From Planctomycetota bacterium (GTDB taxonomy: Bacteria > Planctomycetota > Planctomycetia > Planctomycetales > Planctomycetaceae): a stretch of DNA of 64,000 nucleotides. A model generated the notes under the pieces. That model did not search any database. It saw nothing but the letters and a program-made list of their open reading frames with translations, and had not been told where the DNA came from. Every line of letters starts with the position of its first letter. The stretch's first letter is position 1. The position numbers and the translations under genes were made by a program. This document shows positions 8,316 to 16,833 of the stretch, in pieces. The stretch lies in assembly GCA_023417655.1 (NCBI GenBank), contig JAEZFD010000060.1, forward strand, positions 1 to 64,000. Reading direction: 5' to 3'.

Positions 8316-8349
8316 AAGCCGCCCGTCCCGAAGGAAGGCGGCTTCGTTT
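8316..8349. terminator. bidirectional terminator between convergent genes
   Basis: AAGCCGCC (8316-8323) pairs with GGCGGCTT (8337-8344) over a 13-nt loop. An A-run stands on the left and a T-containing tail on the right, so it can end both the plus-strand kinase gene and the minus-strand gene that stops at 8394. Confidence 0.7.
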
Positions 8350-8393
8350 CACAGAAATCGTTTCGCAGACTCAGTCTGGAAGAGTAATCTGGG

Positions 8394-8912
8394 CTAGTCG
8401 AGATAGACGACGTTCAGGTGACCGTTCCGAGCGGTGATGCGGACCTGATATTTGCCGTAATTGAAAGTGACGCGATCTTTGCGGGGATGCACGATCACTT
8501 CTTCACAGGCACACGGAGGAACGCAGATCGCAACCAGAACGCACTTGCAGGGGTTGCAGGGATCTGGAACAGCAACGAGCTTCTTGACTGCACACGGAGC
8601 GATATTTCGCTCCAGCAGGTAGTTCACCTTTGTGTAGGTCGTGTAATAGGTGGGAGCGGCGATCGCGTCGCAGACGATGACACCTGGCTCAATCCGTGAC
8701 AGTTCAGGAACCGGCTGTGGCGGGTTCACGACAAGGGTGCCAGTGACTTTCTGAACGCCCTGCATATCTTCCGTTGAAACTCCCGGTGCTGGTGGAACCG
8801 GGCTGGCGAGCGTTGGCTTCACGGCGAGACTTTCTGGAGCCAGCATGGGTTGCCGAGCCAGTGTCGTTGAGGCAGCCCCCAGCATCAGAACCAAAGCCAG
8901 AAACTTCTTCAT
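8394..8912 (-). CDS. Cys-rich exported hypothetical protein
   Basis: A 172-residue secreted protein. The start is placed at MKKFLALVLMLGAASTTLA because this is a classic signal peptide and GGGGA lies about 7 nt upstream. An in-frame ATG at 8975 would add 21 residues before the signal. After a Pro-rich linker (KPTLASPVPPAPG) the protein has a cluster of cysteines, PCNPCKCVLVAICVPPCACE, followed by a beta-rich end (RVTFNYGKYQVRITARNG). The cysteines suggest a disulfide-stabilised envelope or surface protein, in keeping with the Cys-rich wall proteins of planctomycetes. No enzymatic motif is seen. Confidence 0.65.
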   Translation of the reverse strand: MKKFLALVLMLGAASTTLARQPMLAPESLAVKPTLASPVPPAPGVSTEDMQGVQKVTGTLVVNPPQPVPELSRIEPGVIVCDAIAAPTYYTTYTKVNYLLERNIAPCAVKKLVAVPDPCNPCKCVLVAICVPPCACEEVIVHPRKDRVTFNYGKYQVRITARNGHLNVVYLD

Positions 8913-9455
8913 TATCATCCCCATCAAAGGTTTGTCGCGATGGGTGAGAGTCAGAACACTCCACTCCATTTTCACCCTGGTGGACCTCAGATGAACTGTG
9001 CTGACTCGCCCGTCAGTTCGCTCAGCCTGAAACCCTTCGCTTCAATATGGGCATCATAAGGAATCTTTACGGCCGTCAAGCAGACTCGTCGGGGCGAATC
9101 GAGAGAACTCAGGAAATTCCCTCACGTAGAAATGAATTCCCACATTTGGATGAAAAGTTCGACTTTTTGCGCATATGTCCTTTTTGACGATCGCTGCGTC
9201 ATCAAATCTTCATGTCTGGATGTGTTGAACCCCTTCTATTGTTTTTGATACAAACAGGTTGCGCAAACCGATCAGCCCGCGTCATCAATTCAGAGGACAG
9301 GAGCATTTCCCCACGGGAGGCTCGTGGCTTTGGCCGCGCCCTAAGTTTCCCTGAGATGATTCGTCTGCGAATTGATTTTTCGAAGGAGGCGGCTTCTCGA
9401 GGTTGCCTCGTTTCTCTGGTCTTTCTTTCATCATTCTTGTCCGGAATCCCCCGAA
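8913..9455. other. 543-bp intergenic region between divergent genes
   Basis: It is relatively AT-rich around 9120-9250 and should contain both divergent promoters. No reading frame with coding character, repeat or recognisable operator was found. Confidence 0.4.
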
Positions 9456-10532
9456 ATGCCCACGTTCCAGCATGCTCAGCTTCTTGAAATGGGCCGCCAG
9501 ATTCTGACCGGTGCCGGTGTCTCAGAGGCTGAAGCCGACATCGTTGCTTCTGAACTGGCCGACGCCAATCTCGTGGGGCATGACAGCCACGGCGTGATGC
9601 GTCTGGTGCAGTATGTGGAGTTCATCCGCGACGGCTACGCCAAGCCAGGGATGGCTGCTGAGGTGGTTGAAGAAGGCCCGACGTTTGCCGTCGTCGATGG
9701 GCATTTCAATTTCGGTCAGGTGACAACGCGACTGGCTTTGAATCTGGGGATGAAGAAGGCCAAAGAGAACGGCACTGCGACCGTGCTGATTCGCAATTGC
9801 AATCACATCGGGCGCCTTGGGGCCTACACCCACGAAGCTGCTTTGAACGGACTGATTGCCATGATGGCGGTGAATGCTCCGGGACCGGGCGGGGTGGCTC
9901 CTTTCGGAGGAATTGAACGCCGTCTCGGAACCAACCCCATCAGCATTGCGGCTCCGGCTGGCAGTGACGCACTGGTCCTCGACATGACGACCAGCGCCAC
10001 TGCCGAAGGCAAACTGCGGGTCTCAAAGCAAAAAGGCGAAATGGTCGGTGAAGGATTGATCATCGATGGCTACGGCCACCCCTCATGTGATCCCAACGCC
10101 TATTACAACAAACCGTTCGGCTCGATTCTCCCGTTGGGCGGTACGTCGATGGGGCACAAGGGCTTCGGTCTCTCGGTGATGATCGATGTCCTGTGTGGAA
10201 TTCTCTCAAACAGCGGTGTCTGTCGAACCGACCTGCCGCGCGGCGCGAATGGCGTCTGGATGCAGTTTTTTGAAGTGGAGCGTTTTCTTCCCCGAGCTGA
10301 TTACGATCGCTGGATGGGAACTTACCTGGAATCCATCAAGGGCTGCCCGCGACTGCCGGGAGTGAACGAAATCTACATGCCAGGGGAGATCGAACGTCGC
10401 ACCCGGGAGCGTCGCCTGCGAGAAGGAGTGGACGTCCCTGCGGAAACCTGGCGTCAGTTGCTCGAACTCGCCACGTCACTCAACGTCGACCTCACCCTGC
10501 TGCTTGCCGGGGAGGAACAGACGGAGGCGTGA
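9456..10532 (+). CDS. malate/L-lactate dehydrogenase family oxidoreductase
   Basis: A 358-residue NAD(P)-dependent 2-hydroxyacid dehydrogenase of the Ldh2/ureidoglycolate dehydrogenase family, unrelated to the classical Rossmann malate dehydrogenases. Typical pieces are the N-terminal helices (GVSEAEADIVASELADANL), the catalytic-loop motif GHDSHGVMRL, RNCNHIGRLGAYTHEAA, a Gly/Pro loop NAPGPGGVAPFGG, RRLGTNPISIAAPA and LGGTSMGHKGFGLSVMID. The substrate cannot be read from the sequence; members oxidise malate, sulfolactate, ureidoglycolate and others. The ATG at 9456 is chosen because family homology begins there. A TTG further upstream at 9372 would add 28 residues with no family similarity. 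Confidence 0.88.
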   Translation: MPTFQHAQLLEMGRQILTGAGVSEAEADIVASELADANLVGHDSHGVMRLVQYVEFIRDGYAKPGMAAEVVEEGPTFAVVDGHFNFGQVTTRLALNLGMKKAKENGTATVLIRNCNHIGRLGAYTHEAALNGLIAMMAVNAPGPGGVAPFGGIERRLGTNPISIAAPAGSDALVLDMTTSATAEGKLRVSKQKGEMVGEGLIIDGYGHPSCDPNAYYNKPFGSILPLGGTSMGHKGFGLSVMIDVLCGILSNSGVCRTDLPRGANGVWMQFFEVERFLPRADYDRWMGTYLESIKGCPRLPGVNEIYMPGEIERRTRERRLREGVDVPAETWRQLLELATSLNVDLTLLLAGEEQTEA

Positions 10533-10547
10533 GGGCGTAGAGGGCAA

Positions 10548-10580
10548 AATTTCAAATTCGAAAATCGGAAATTCGAAACG
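10548..10580. repeat. AT-rich TTCAAATTCGAAA motif, second copy
   Basis: An AT-rich block just after the dehydrogenase gene contains TTTCAAATTCGAAAA and, 11 nt on, AAATTCGAAAC. The same words occur at 5464-5502. It separates convergent genes and shows no coding character. Confidence 0.4.
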
Positions 10581-10673
10581 GGTCGCTGGATTCGTTTCGA
10601 GCTTCCGAGTGCGAGTTTGATGCGTCGCGTGGCTCGGAGAAAGGTGAGACGCGGCCGCATCAGCTGCCGGTGT

Positions 10674-11849
10674 TCAGCCACTATTACTCGTCGGAGCCGG
10701 TGGGCGCCAGGTTTGGCGGCGAATGGCAGAGGCGATCAGCTCCGGGAACTGGTCGGGGGTGCAAGCGAACGCCGGCACTCCCAATTCTGCCAGTGTCATG
10801 GCAAGTGATTCATGATAGGCCGGAGCCCCTTCATCACTCAGGGCGAGCAGGGTGATCACCTGCACGCCGGACTGCACCAGTTCATTCACCCGACGGACCG
10901 TCTGATTCACATCACCGCCGTCGAACAGATCACTGATGAGAATCAGAATCGTCTGCTCAGGGCGCGGGATCTGTTGCTGGCAATAGGTCAATGCCCGGCT
11001 GATATCCGTTCCGCCCCCAAGCTGAGCTCCAAACAGCAGATCGACCGGGTCATGTAGATGCTCACTCAGGTCGACGACTTCAGTATCAAAAACCACGAAG
11101 CGTGTCCGCAATGAACGAATGGACGCCATTACTGCGGCGAAGATGCTCGAATAGACGACTGAGGCGGCCATCGATCCGCTCTGATCGACGCACAGAATGA
11201 CATCCTTCAACGCGCTGCGGCGTCGAGCGTGCCCGACCAACCGTTCCGGAATGATGACCTTCTGATCCGGAAGATAGTTCTTGAGGTTCTTCCGAATCGT
11301 CAGATCCCAGTCGATCTCGCGGGGGCGCGGTCGATTGGTCCGCGAGGACTGGTCAATGGCTCCCTGCACCGCGGCGATCATCGGCTGCCGCAGACGTCGC
11401 TCGACTTCTTCGACAACCTTCCGGACGACCGTTCGAGCGGTCTCTTTGGTTTTCTCAGGCAACACATTTTTCAGCGACAGTAATGTCCCGACGAGATGGA
11501 CATCCGCCTCGACCGCTTCAAGCAGTTCGGGTTCCAGCAGCATCCGATGGAGCTTGAGGCGTTCAAAGGCATCACGCTGCACAATTCGCACGACGGGGGT
11601 GGGGAAGAATCGACGAATATCTGATAGCCAGCGATTCACCTTGGGGGAAGAACTGCCGAGGCCCCCCTTCCGGTCAGAGTCATAGACCGCACGGAGTACG
11701 TCATCCAGTTCCCGGTCACTCGAGCTGAGATCGCACTGTAATCCACTCAGGTCAGGCTGAGGCTGGCGGGATGACTCGGCCTGATCCTCGTCGCCGCCGA
11801 GAACTAGCCGCCATCGTCGCAGACGCTCATTCGCCTCATCGACGCTCAT
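10674..11849 (-). CDS. VWA domain protein of a MoxR/DUF5682/VWA cluster (YehP-like)
   Basis: A 391-residue protein without signal or membrane segment. Residues 1-210 are helical and charged, as in CoxE-type proteins. From about 215 there is a von Willebrand A domain with a metal-ion-dependent adhesion site: DQSGS at 222-226, an expected Thr/Asp in GGGTDISRA at 278-286, and LILISDLFDGGD further on. Such VWA proteins pair with MoxR AAA+ ATPases in metal-insertion or chaperone-like tasks. Its start overlaps the end of the DUF5682 gene by 14 nt, implying translational coupling. Domain and gene order match E. coli yehL-yehM-yehP (from memory), whose function is still unclear. Confidence 0.85.
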   Translation of the reverse strand: MSVDEANERLRRWRLVLGGDEDQAESSRQPQPDLSGLQCDLSSSDRELDDVLRAVYDSDRKGGLGSSSPKVNRWLSDIRRFFPTPVVRIVQRDAFERLKLHRMLLEPELLEAVEADVHLVGTLLSLKNVLPEKTKETARTVVRKVVEEVERRLRQPMIAAVQGAIDQSSRTNRPRPREIDWDLTIRKNLKNYLPDQKVIIPERLVGHARRRSALKDVILCVDQSGSMAASVVYSSIFAAVMASIRSLRTRFVVFDTEVVDLSEHLHDPVDLLFGAQLGGGTDISRALTYCQQQIPRPEQTILILISDLFDGGDVNQTVRRVNELVQSGVQVITLLALSDEGAPAYHESLAMTLAELGVPAFACTPDQFPELIASAIRRQTWRPPAPTSNSG

Positions 11850-14076
11850 AAGTTACCCCCAAAATTTCGGCGAGAACCGGCAGGACCAACGCAGCACGTT
11901 CCTGGTCAATTGACGGTGCGAGAGCAGGTCGCGTCGCAGCAGAGTTACCGCTAGGACTTAGCCTCTTCAGTCTCGCTCCCATCTGCCGCCGCTCTGCAGA
12001 AGAGAATCCAGAGAAGGCACGCCGAAGCAGCGGCAGCGTCGCAAGGAATGTATCTTCCTCGAGTTCGTTGAGCCATCGGTCCATCACCGACCAGAGCGAG
12101 TCCTGATGGAGCAGAAGCAGGCCGCTTCCTCGAAGAAGACCTTCAATCCATGCCGCCGCCTCCGCCGGATCAACACTTCGCGAAAGTGCGAGCCGTGTGA
12201 TGGAATCAAACTCACCAAGGTCAAGCAGACCCTGTTCCAGCAGTGTACGGCTGCACCAGCCTCGAATCAGTCCATGCACCGTACTGTCGATCAGCTGCCG
12301 CAGCGCCCCCCGCCAGTCATCCTGCAGTGCAGGCTGTTGCAGCAGATCGAGGGCTCCCTGCACGTTGGCCATCGCTCCAATGAGAGCAGACGCCGCTTCA
12401 TGATCCACACTGGCGCACGCTCCCGGGAGACCGACGACAATTCGTTCCAGCATCCCGGCGAGAATTGGACCCAGTTCACTCAGTTGCGTCTGCCGGACAT
12501 CTCCATAGCGCTGAATTCGAACCAGCGGAGGCAATGCTTCCATCAGATGGATGACATCGGTTGCCACCGAGGCCGTCGTCTGAATCTGTTGCATCACGAC
12601 CGGAATCGCGTCCGGCAACTGCGCGAGCAAGACCGCATCGAGCAGTTGAGAAAGTTCTGCCAGCGATCGGGTGCGCTGCGTCTGATCGATCGCCTTCGCA
12701 GTCGTGGCTTCGACAACCGTGTTTCCCCACACGCTCGCTTCGATGATGGTGATCGCGAATTCCGGGTTCCATTCCAGAGTCCAGATCTCATGAAAGGTCG
12801 AAAGATCGCTCCCTTCACCGGTGCGACGGCCCCAGGGAATTCCCAGGATTTCGAGACGGTGCAGGAGCCAGCTGCGTGCGCGGCCATTCTCATTTCGCAG
12901 ATCAAGATCGAGCAGCTTTGGCTGGATCACCGGCTTCATGCGCAGTGAGGTCTGCTGCTTCTTCAGGTCGCGATCCAGCGGCAGTGCAGGTGTCTCTGGC
13001 GGAACTGAACCGAGCTTGTCTCCCAGTTCGAGCCGTCTACGAATCAGCTGCATCGGCGCGGCGTCGCCGTGACAAAGCACTGTCTGGATCGCTTCGTTCA
13101 GCTCCTGCAAACCCGCCGCTCGACGGTCTCTCAGCGAGGCCAGTGTCTCGGCCAGTCGTCGGGCTTCGATGAGCGAAGCCGACGACGCCCCGAGATCCTG
13201 TTCCCGCAACAGATGAGCGGCGTCAACCAGCCATCGAGTGGGAGCATCGACGGGGGATTCCCACAGGTGTGCATACCAGCCCGGCGACTCGACACCGGCT
13301 CCGTACCCACTGCGATAGGCGAGCCGGCCTTGCGTCCACGGAATCCAGGTCGCGGCGACTTTGACCTTCGGAAGTCCCTTCAGTCGATCATTGTCTTCTT
13401 TGACTTTGCAGCCAGGCCGCTTGCCTGCGATCGCGAGGGCATCAAGCACAGGCCCATGCCATGCTCCGCAGATAATCGCGACTCGCTGAGCCCCTCCCTT
13501 CAGCACGCTGCGAATGGTCTTTCGCATGAACGATTCACGTTGCAGATCCCGTTCGCTCGCCTGCGGGAACTCCTCACGCACGGCAACCATGGCTTCCTGA
13601 ATCGCCTTGAACAGATCCTGCGGATCTTCACGACGCTCGATCAGTTCTTCCCACCAGAGTTCATGGTCGTGATAGCCCGCCGCTTCGGCGAGCAGCGAAA
13701 TCGGATCGGCTCTCCAGACCGGCGGGGACTCTGAGGAAGCGGCTTCAGCTTCGAGAGCCAGTCGATGCGCGACCGGCAGATCCATCGGGTAAACCGGAAC
13801 CTGATGTTCGGTTGCCCAGCACAGGGCCTGCCATTCGGGAGAGAAGACCGCCAGCGGAAAAACCAACGCCTGACGCGGTTCATCCGGAACGTACGCCAGC
13901 ATGGCCACAGGCGGCCGCAGCTCAGGATTCCCGGTCAGTGACAGAATGGGAGCGACGTCCGCCGGAGCCTCGATCACGATGGCGTCAGGCTGCAATGCTT
14001 CGAGCGCATCCCGCAACTGCCGGGCGCAGCCGGGGCCGTGATGGCGAATTCCAAAGAGATGTAGCGAAGAAGTCAT
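11836..14076 (-). CDS. DUF5682 family protein (YehM-like)
   Basis: A 746-residue cytoplasmic protein of the DUF5682 family. The defining N-terminus is LHLFGIRHHGPGCARQL followed by PDAIVIEAPADV. A second conserved patch is AIICGAWHGPVLDAL. The paired histidines and acidic residues look like a possible hydrolase or metal site, but no reaction is known. The remaining 500 residues are mainly helical. It lies between the MoxR ATPase gene (174 nt upstream) and the VWA gene (14-nt overlap), forming a three-gene operon. The ATG at 14076 is chosen because the family motif begins a few residues later. An upstream TTG at 14109 is possible but no ribosome-binding site supports it. Confidence 0.85.
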   Translation of the reverse strand: MTSSLHLFGIRHHGPGCARQLRDALEALQPDAIVIEAPADVAPILSLTGNPELRPPVAMLAYVPDEPRQALVFPLAVFSPEWQALCWATEHQVPVYPMDLPVAHRLALEAEAASSESPPVWRADPISLLAEAAGYHDHELWWEELIERREDPQDLFKAIQEAMVAVREEFPQASERDLQRESFMRKTIRSVLKGGAQRVAIICGAWHGPVLDALAIAGKRPGCKVKEDNDRLKGLPKVKVAATWIPWTQGRLAYRSGYGAGVESPGWYAHLWESPVDAPTRWLVDAAHLLREQDLGASSASLIEARRLAETLASLRDRRAAGLQELNEAIQTVLCHGDAAPMQLIRRRLELGDKLGSVPPETPALPLDRDLKKQQTSLRMKPVIQPKLLDLDLRNENGRARSWLLHRLEILGIPWGRRTGEGSDLSTFHEIWTLEWNPEFAITIIEASVWGNTVVEATTAKAIDQTQRTRSLAELSQLLDAVLLAQLPDAIPVVMQQIQTTASVATDVIHLMEALPPLVRIQRYGDVRQTQLSELGPILAGMLERIVVGLPGACASVDHEAASALIGAMANVQGALDLLQQPALQDDWRGALRQLIDSTVHGLIRGWCSRTLLEQGLLDLGEFDSITRLALSRSVDPAEAAAWIEGLLRGSGLLLLHQDSLWSVMDRWLNELEEDTFLATLPLLRRAFSGFSSAERRQMGARLKRLSPSGNSAATRPALAPSIDQERAALVLPVLAEILGVTYERR

Positions 14077-14249
14077 GGGATCAACGGAACTGTCAGCAGG
14101 GACATTCAAGGCCGGGCAGCATCAGGCGACACACAAGAGTTTGAGACTGTCAGTTCCATGTCAATTCCCCGTCATCGCCACGCGGAATCAAGATGTTCAT
14201 CAATCAAGACGCGTACTGCGCGGGCACCGGAAGAGCAACCTGATCTGCT

Positions 14250-15353
14250 CTATTCGAGGTCGCGACTGGCTCGGTACAGGTCTTTCCAGCCCTCCCGATC
14301 TTTCACCACCGTTTGCAGGTATTCCAGCCAGACGAGTCGATCTTGAACCGGGTCTTTGACCACTGCTCCCATCAGGCCGGAGATCAGGTCGCCAGCCGTC
14401 ATCGTCCCATCGCCATAGTAAGCCGAGATCGCCATCCCGTTGGTGATGACAGAAATGGCTTCGGCCGTTGACAGTGTGCCTGACGGTGACTTCAAACGGG
14501 TCTTGCCGTCGATGGTCACACCATTGCGAAGTTCGCGGAAGATGGTCACTACCCGTTGAATCTCAGACAGGGCGGGGCGTTCCGCAGGGAGTTCCAGAGC
14601 CCGTCCAAGCTGTTCGGCTCGCTGGCTGACGATTTGAACTTCCTCTTCCAGCTGATCAGGCAGGGGAAGGACGACAATGTTGAATCGTCGCAGCAACGCG
14701 CTCGAGAGTTCGTTGACCCCTTTGTCGCGATTGTTGGCCGTGGCGATGACGTTGAAGCCACGCACCGCCTGAACTTCCGTACTCAGTTCCGGCACAGGAA
14801 GCGTCTTTTCCGACAGAATCGTGATTAGCGAGTCCTGAATCTCAGTCGGGATTCGGGTCAGTTCCTCAATCCGGACGATCTGCCCCAGTCGCAGTCCATG
14901 CATCAGCGGACTTTCGACCATCGCAGCGGGACTTGGACCTTCCGCGAGCAGTCGGGCGTAATTCCAGCCGTATCGCAATGCGGATTCATCGAGTCCGGCT
15001 GTTCCCTGAATGAGCAGAGTCGAGGTTCCCGAGATCGCGGCAGCGAGATGTTCGGCCACCCAGGTTTTCGCGGTGCCGGGAACTCCCGTCAAAAGCAGAG
15101 CCCGGTCCGTTGCCAGTGTGGCGATGGCGATTTCGATCAGCCGTTCCTGCCCCACGTACTTGGGGGTGATGACGGTCCCATCCGGGAGAGTTCCACCAAG
15201 AACATAGGTTTTGACCGCCCAGGGTGAAAGCAGCCAACCCGGCGGCTTTTGACGGGTGTCCTGTGCCTTCAGCGCATCGAGTTCGGCGGAAAACTGCTGT
15301 TCGGCATGCTGACGCAACACCAACGGGGAATCAGACACAATCACGCTTTCCAT
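14250..15353 (-). CDS. MoxR-type AAA+ ATPase (YehL-like)
   Basis: A 367-residue AAA+ ATPase. Walker A is GVPGTAKT at residues 90-97. The Walker B region reads IVRIEELTRIP at about 159-169, with Glu-Glu in place of the common Asp-Glu. Sensor 1 lies in GFNVIATANNRDKG, and ALLRRFNIVVLPLP holds the arginine finger. MoxR ATPases remodel or load partners together with a VWA protein; here the partners are the next two genes. It heads the operon, reading through DUF5682 to the VWA gene. The ATG at 15353 leaves a short N-terminal arm that YehL-like proteins also have. Upstream lies the repeat-rich region, so the promoter must be close to 15360-15450. Confidence 0.9.
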   Translation of the reverse strand: MESVIVSDSPLVLRQHAEQQFSAELDALKAQDTRQKPPGWLLSPWAVKTYVLGGTLPDGTVITPKYVGQERLIEIAIATLATDRALLLTGVPGTAKTWVAEHLAAAISGTSTLLIQGTAGLDESALRYGWNYARLLAEGPSPAAMVESPLMHGLRLGQIVRIEELTRIPTEIQDSLITILSEKTLPVPELSTEVQAVRGFNVIATANNRDKGVNELSSALLRRFNIVVLPLPDQLEEEVQIVSQRAEQLGRALELPAERPALSEIQRVVTIFRELRNGVTIDGKTRLKSPSGTLSTAEAISVITNGMAISAYYGDGTMTAGDLISGLMGAVVKDPVQDRLVWLEYLQTVVKDREGWKDLYRASRDLE

Positions 15354-15615
15354 TCAGATCCACATCCGGCTGCATCACCGCAACCGGCACCATCGCTCAG
15401 GATTGTAACAGATCCTGCCCATTGGAAAGCCGTTGCGCCCAGGACGTTTTGAGAGGCCTCCTCCCCGCGTGCTACTGCTCTACAAGCTTGCTCTGATCCA
15501 CAAATCTCTGGAATTCTGTTGGGAAAGCCGTGTTATTCCGAGAAAATCGTGACTGATTGCCTGCCAGCGACCAAGGTCGGATGCTGGGGTGACATGTTCA
15601 ATGGCGCCTTGCTTT

Positions 15616-15654
15616 GTGTGCCATGCTCCTGTCGCGTCAGCAGCAGGAGCATGC
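15616..15654 (+). repeat. REP-like hairpin, copy A
   Basis: This 39-nt unit contains a perfect 10-bp stem, CATGCTCCTG (15622-15631) with CAGGAGCATG (15644-15653), around the 12-nt loop TCGCGTCAGCAG. An inverted copy lies at 15750-15788 with 36 of 39 positions alike. In the other copy both arms of the stem change together, so pairing is preserved. Confidence 0.75.
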
Positions 15655-15749
15655 CGAACATCAACCGGAAGCGGATCTCGGAAGTGATTCCCGGTCCAGT
15701 GATAATCGACTGGGCGCCCGGCGTTACCATTCACATCGGTCGTCCATTC

Positions 15750-15788
15750 GCATGCTCATGCTGCTGACGCGACATGAGCATGGCACCC
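15750..15788 (-). repeat. REP-like hairpin, copy B (inverted)
   Basis: This is the reverse complement of copy A with three differences. The stem is CATGCTCATG with CATGAGCATG; the two stem changes relative to copy A are compensatory. With 95 nt between them the pair looks like a BIME-type inverted REP doublet. No REP-associated tyrosine transposase (RAYT) gene is in the window. Confidence 0.75.
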
Positions 15789-15978
15789 ATTCCCATCTCT
15801 CAACAATGCCACCCCGCCCAAATAGCGATAGGCAGACCACTATAGGATCCGCCGTCCTGAAACATGTCTACCGGCCAGGCGATTCCTATGGCTCTGGATC
15901 AATCATTGCCATAGACTGGAGCCTAGCCTGCGATCACTCCAAAGTGCGTCAACGACGGGGCCTATTAGGAAAAGCCAC

Positions 15979-16746
15979 ATGAGGACACGGATCTTCTCTT
16001 CGCAGGTGATGCTTGCGGCCGCGTTGGTGACGGTGTTCTTCAGTCTGGGAAAATGCGACTTCGCCAATGCAGATGAACCGAACATAAGCTCTGCAAGGAA
16101 GGGGGACGCTCAGAGCCTTGAAGAAATTGCGAAGAGATTGCGAGGTTTCAGCGATTCATCGCACCCCATAGCCAGCGAAGATTTCAAGCAGGAAATCGCG
16201 GCAGTCAAAGCGATTGATCTCGCGAATCGCAAAGAGCACCCGGAAACTTATATCGCACAACGCGATTTGAAGTTCCGTTGCCTGGCGATGATCCTCGTTG
16301 CTGTCAACAACCGAATCGACCCGTCGATCGACCCCAGGAATCCACAGGCATCACAGGTTTCAACTGCGCCCACTCCCGCTGACTTCCAGCTCGGAATACC
16401 TCTGATGATCGGCGCGGACTCTTCACGCTTTAAAGATCCAAAGGCACGCCGAATCCACGAGGAATTCGCAAGAAGGAACGCAGAGTCCGGAAGAACGATT
16501 AGCGAACAATGGGAACTACTTAAAATTCGCGACGAATTGGTTTCTCGTGCCATCTTTCCATTTGTCAAATTGAACTACAGCAAAGACGACCAAAGTGACA
16601 TCGAGGAACTTGATCGAGTCATGGCGGAAGAGATCGAAAGCGTCCAGCTCCGTGACTCGCTCGAAGACAAAGTCGCTGAATTGGACAAGAAGTATCGTGT
16701 CCAGCATCCGGGACACCTTATTCGTAGAGCTTCGTCCTCTCCGTAG
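15979..16746 (+). CDS. orphan exported hypothetical protein
   Basis: A 255-residue protein with a signal peptide (MLAAALVTVFFSLGKC core, cleavage near ANADE). The mature part is helical and charged, with no cysteine pattern, membrane segment or catalytic motif, and I do not recognise its family. It lies between a REP-like doublet and a MITE-like repeat, suggesting an accessory gene. An in-frame Met at the eleventh residue (QVMLAAAL) is an alternative start. Moderate confidence that it is a real gene comes from the signal peptide and the long open frame with normal codon use. Confidence 0.6.
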   Translation: MRTRIFSSQVMLAAALVTVFFSLGKCDFANADEPNISSARKGDAQSLEEIAKRLRGFSDSSHPIASEDFKQEIAAVKAIDLANRKEHPETYIAQRDLKFRCLAMILVAVNNRIDPSIDPRNPQASQVSTAPTPADFQLGIPLMIGADSSRFKDPKARRIHEEFARRNAESGRTISEQWELLKIRDELVSRAIFPFVKLNYSKDDQSDIEELDRVMAEEIESVQLRDSLEDKVAELDKKYRVQHPGHLIRRASSSP

Positions 16747-16793
16747 GCGCGTAAGCCGGATCTCCGAGGCCTGTCTTTGAGACACAGGTTTCT

Positions 16794-16833
16794 GTTGCGC
16801 GGCAGGATGGATGTGTTTCGGTTGCGCGGCAGG
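16794..16833. repeat. short tandem repeat, 27-bp period
   Basis: GTTGCGCGGCAGG occurs at 16794-16806 and again at 16821-16833, each followed by (A/G)TGG. The second copy runs into the left end of the MITE-like element, so the first may be a partial duplication of that end. Confidence 0.5.

Larger units (their letters stand above)
15354..15978. other. 625-bp non-coding region holding a REP-like pair
   Basis: No gene was found. Apart from the two hairpin repeats listed separately, the sequence is unremarkable. It separates the start of the MoxR operon from an orphan exported protein and marks the left edge of a repeat-rich accessory patch. Confidence 0.5.
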
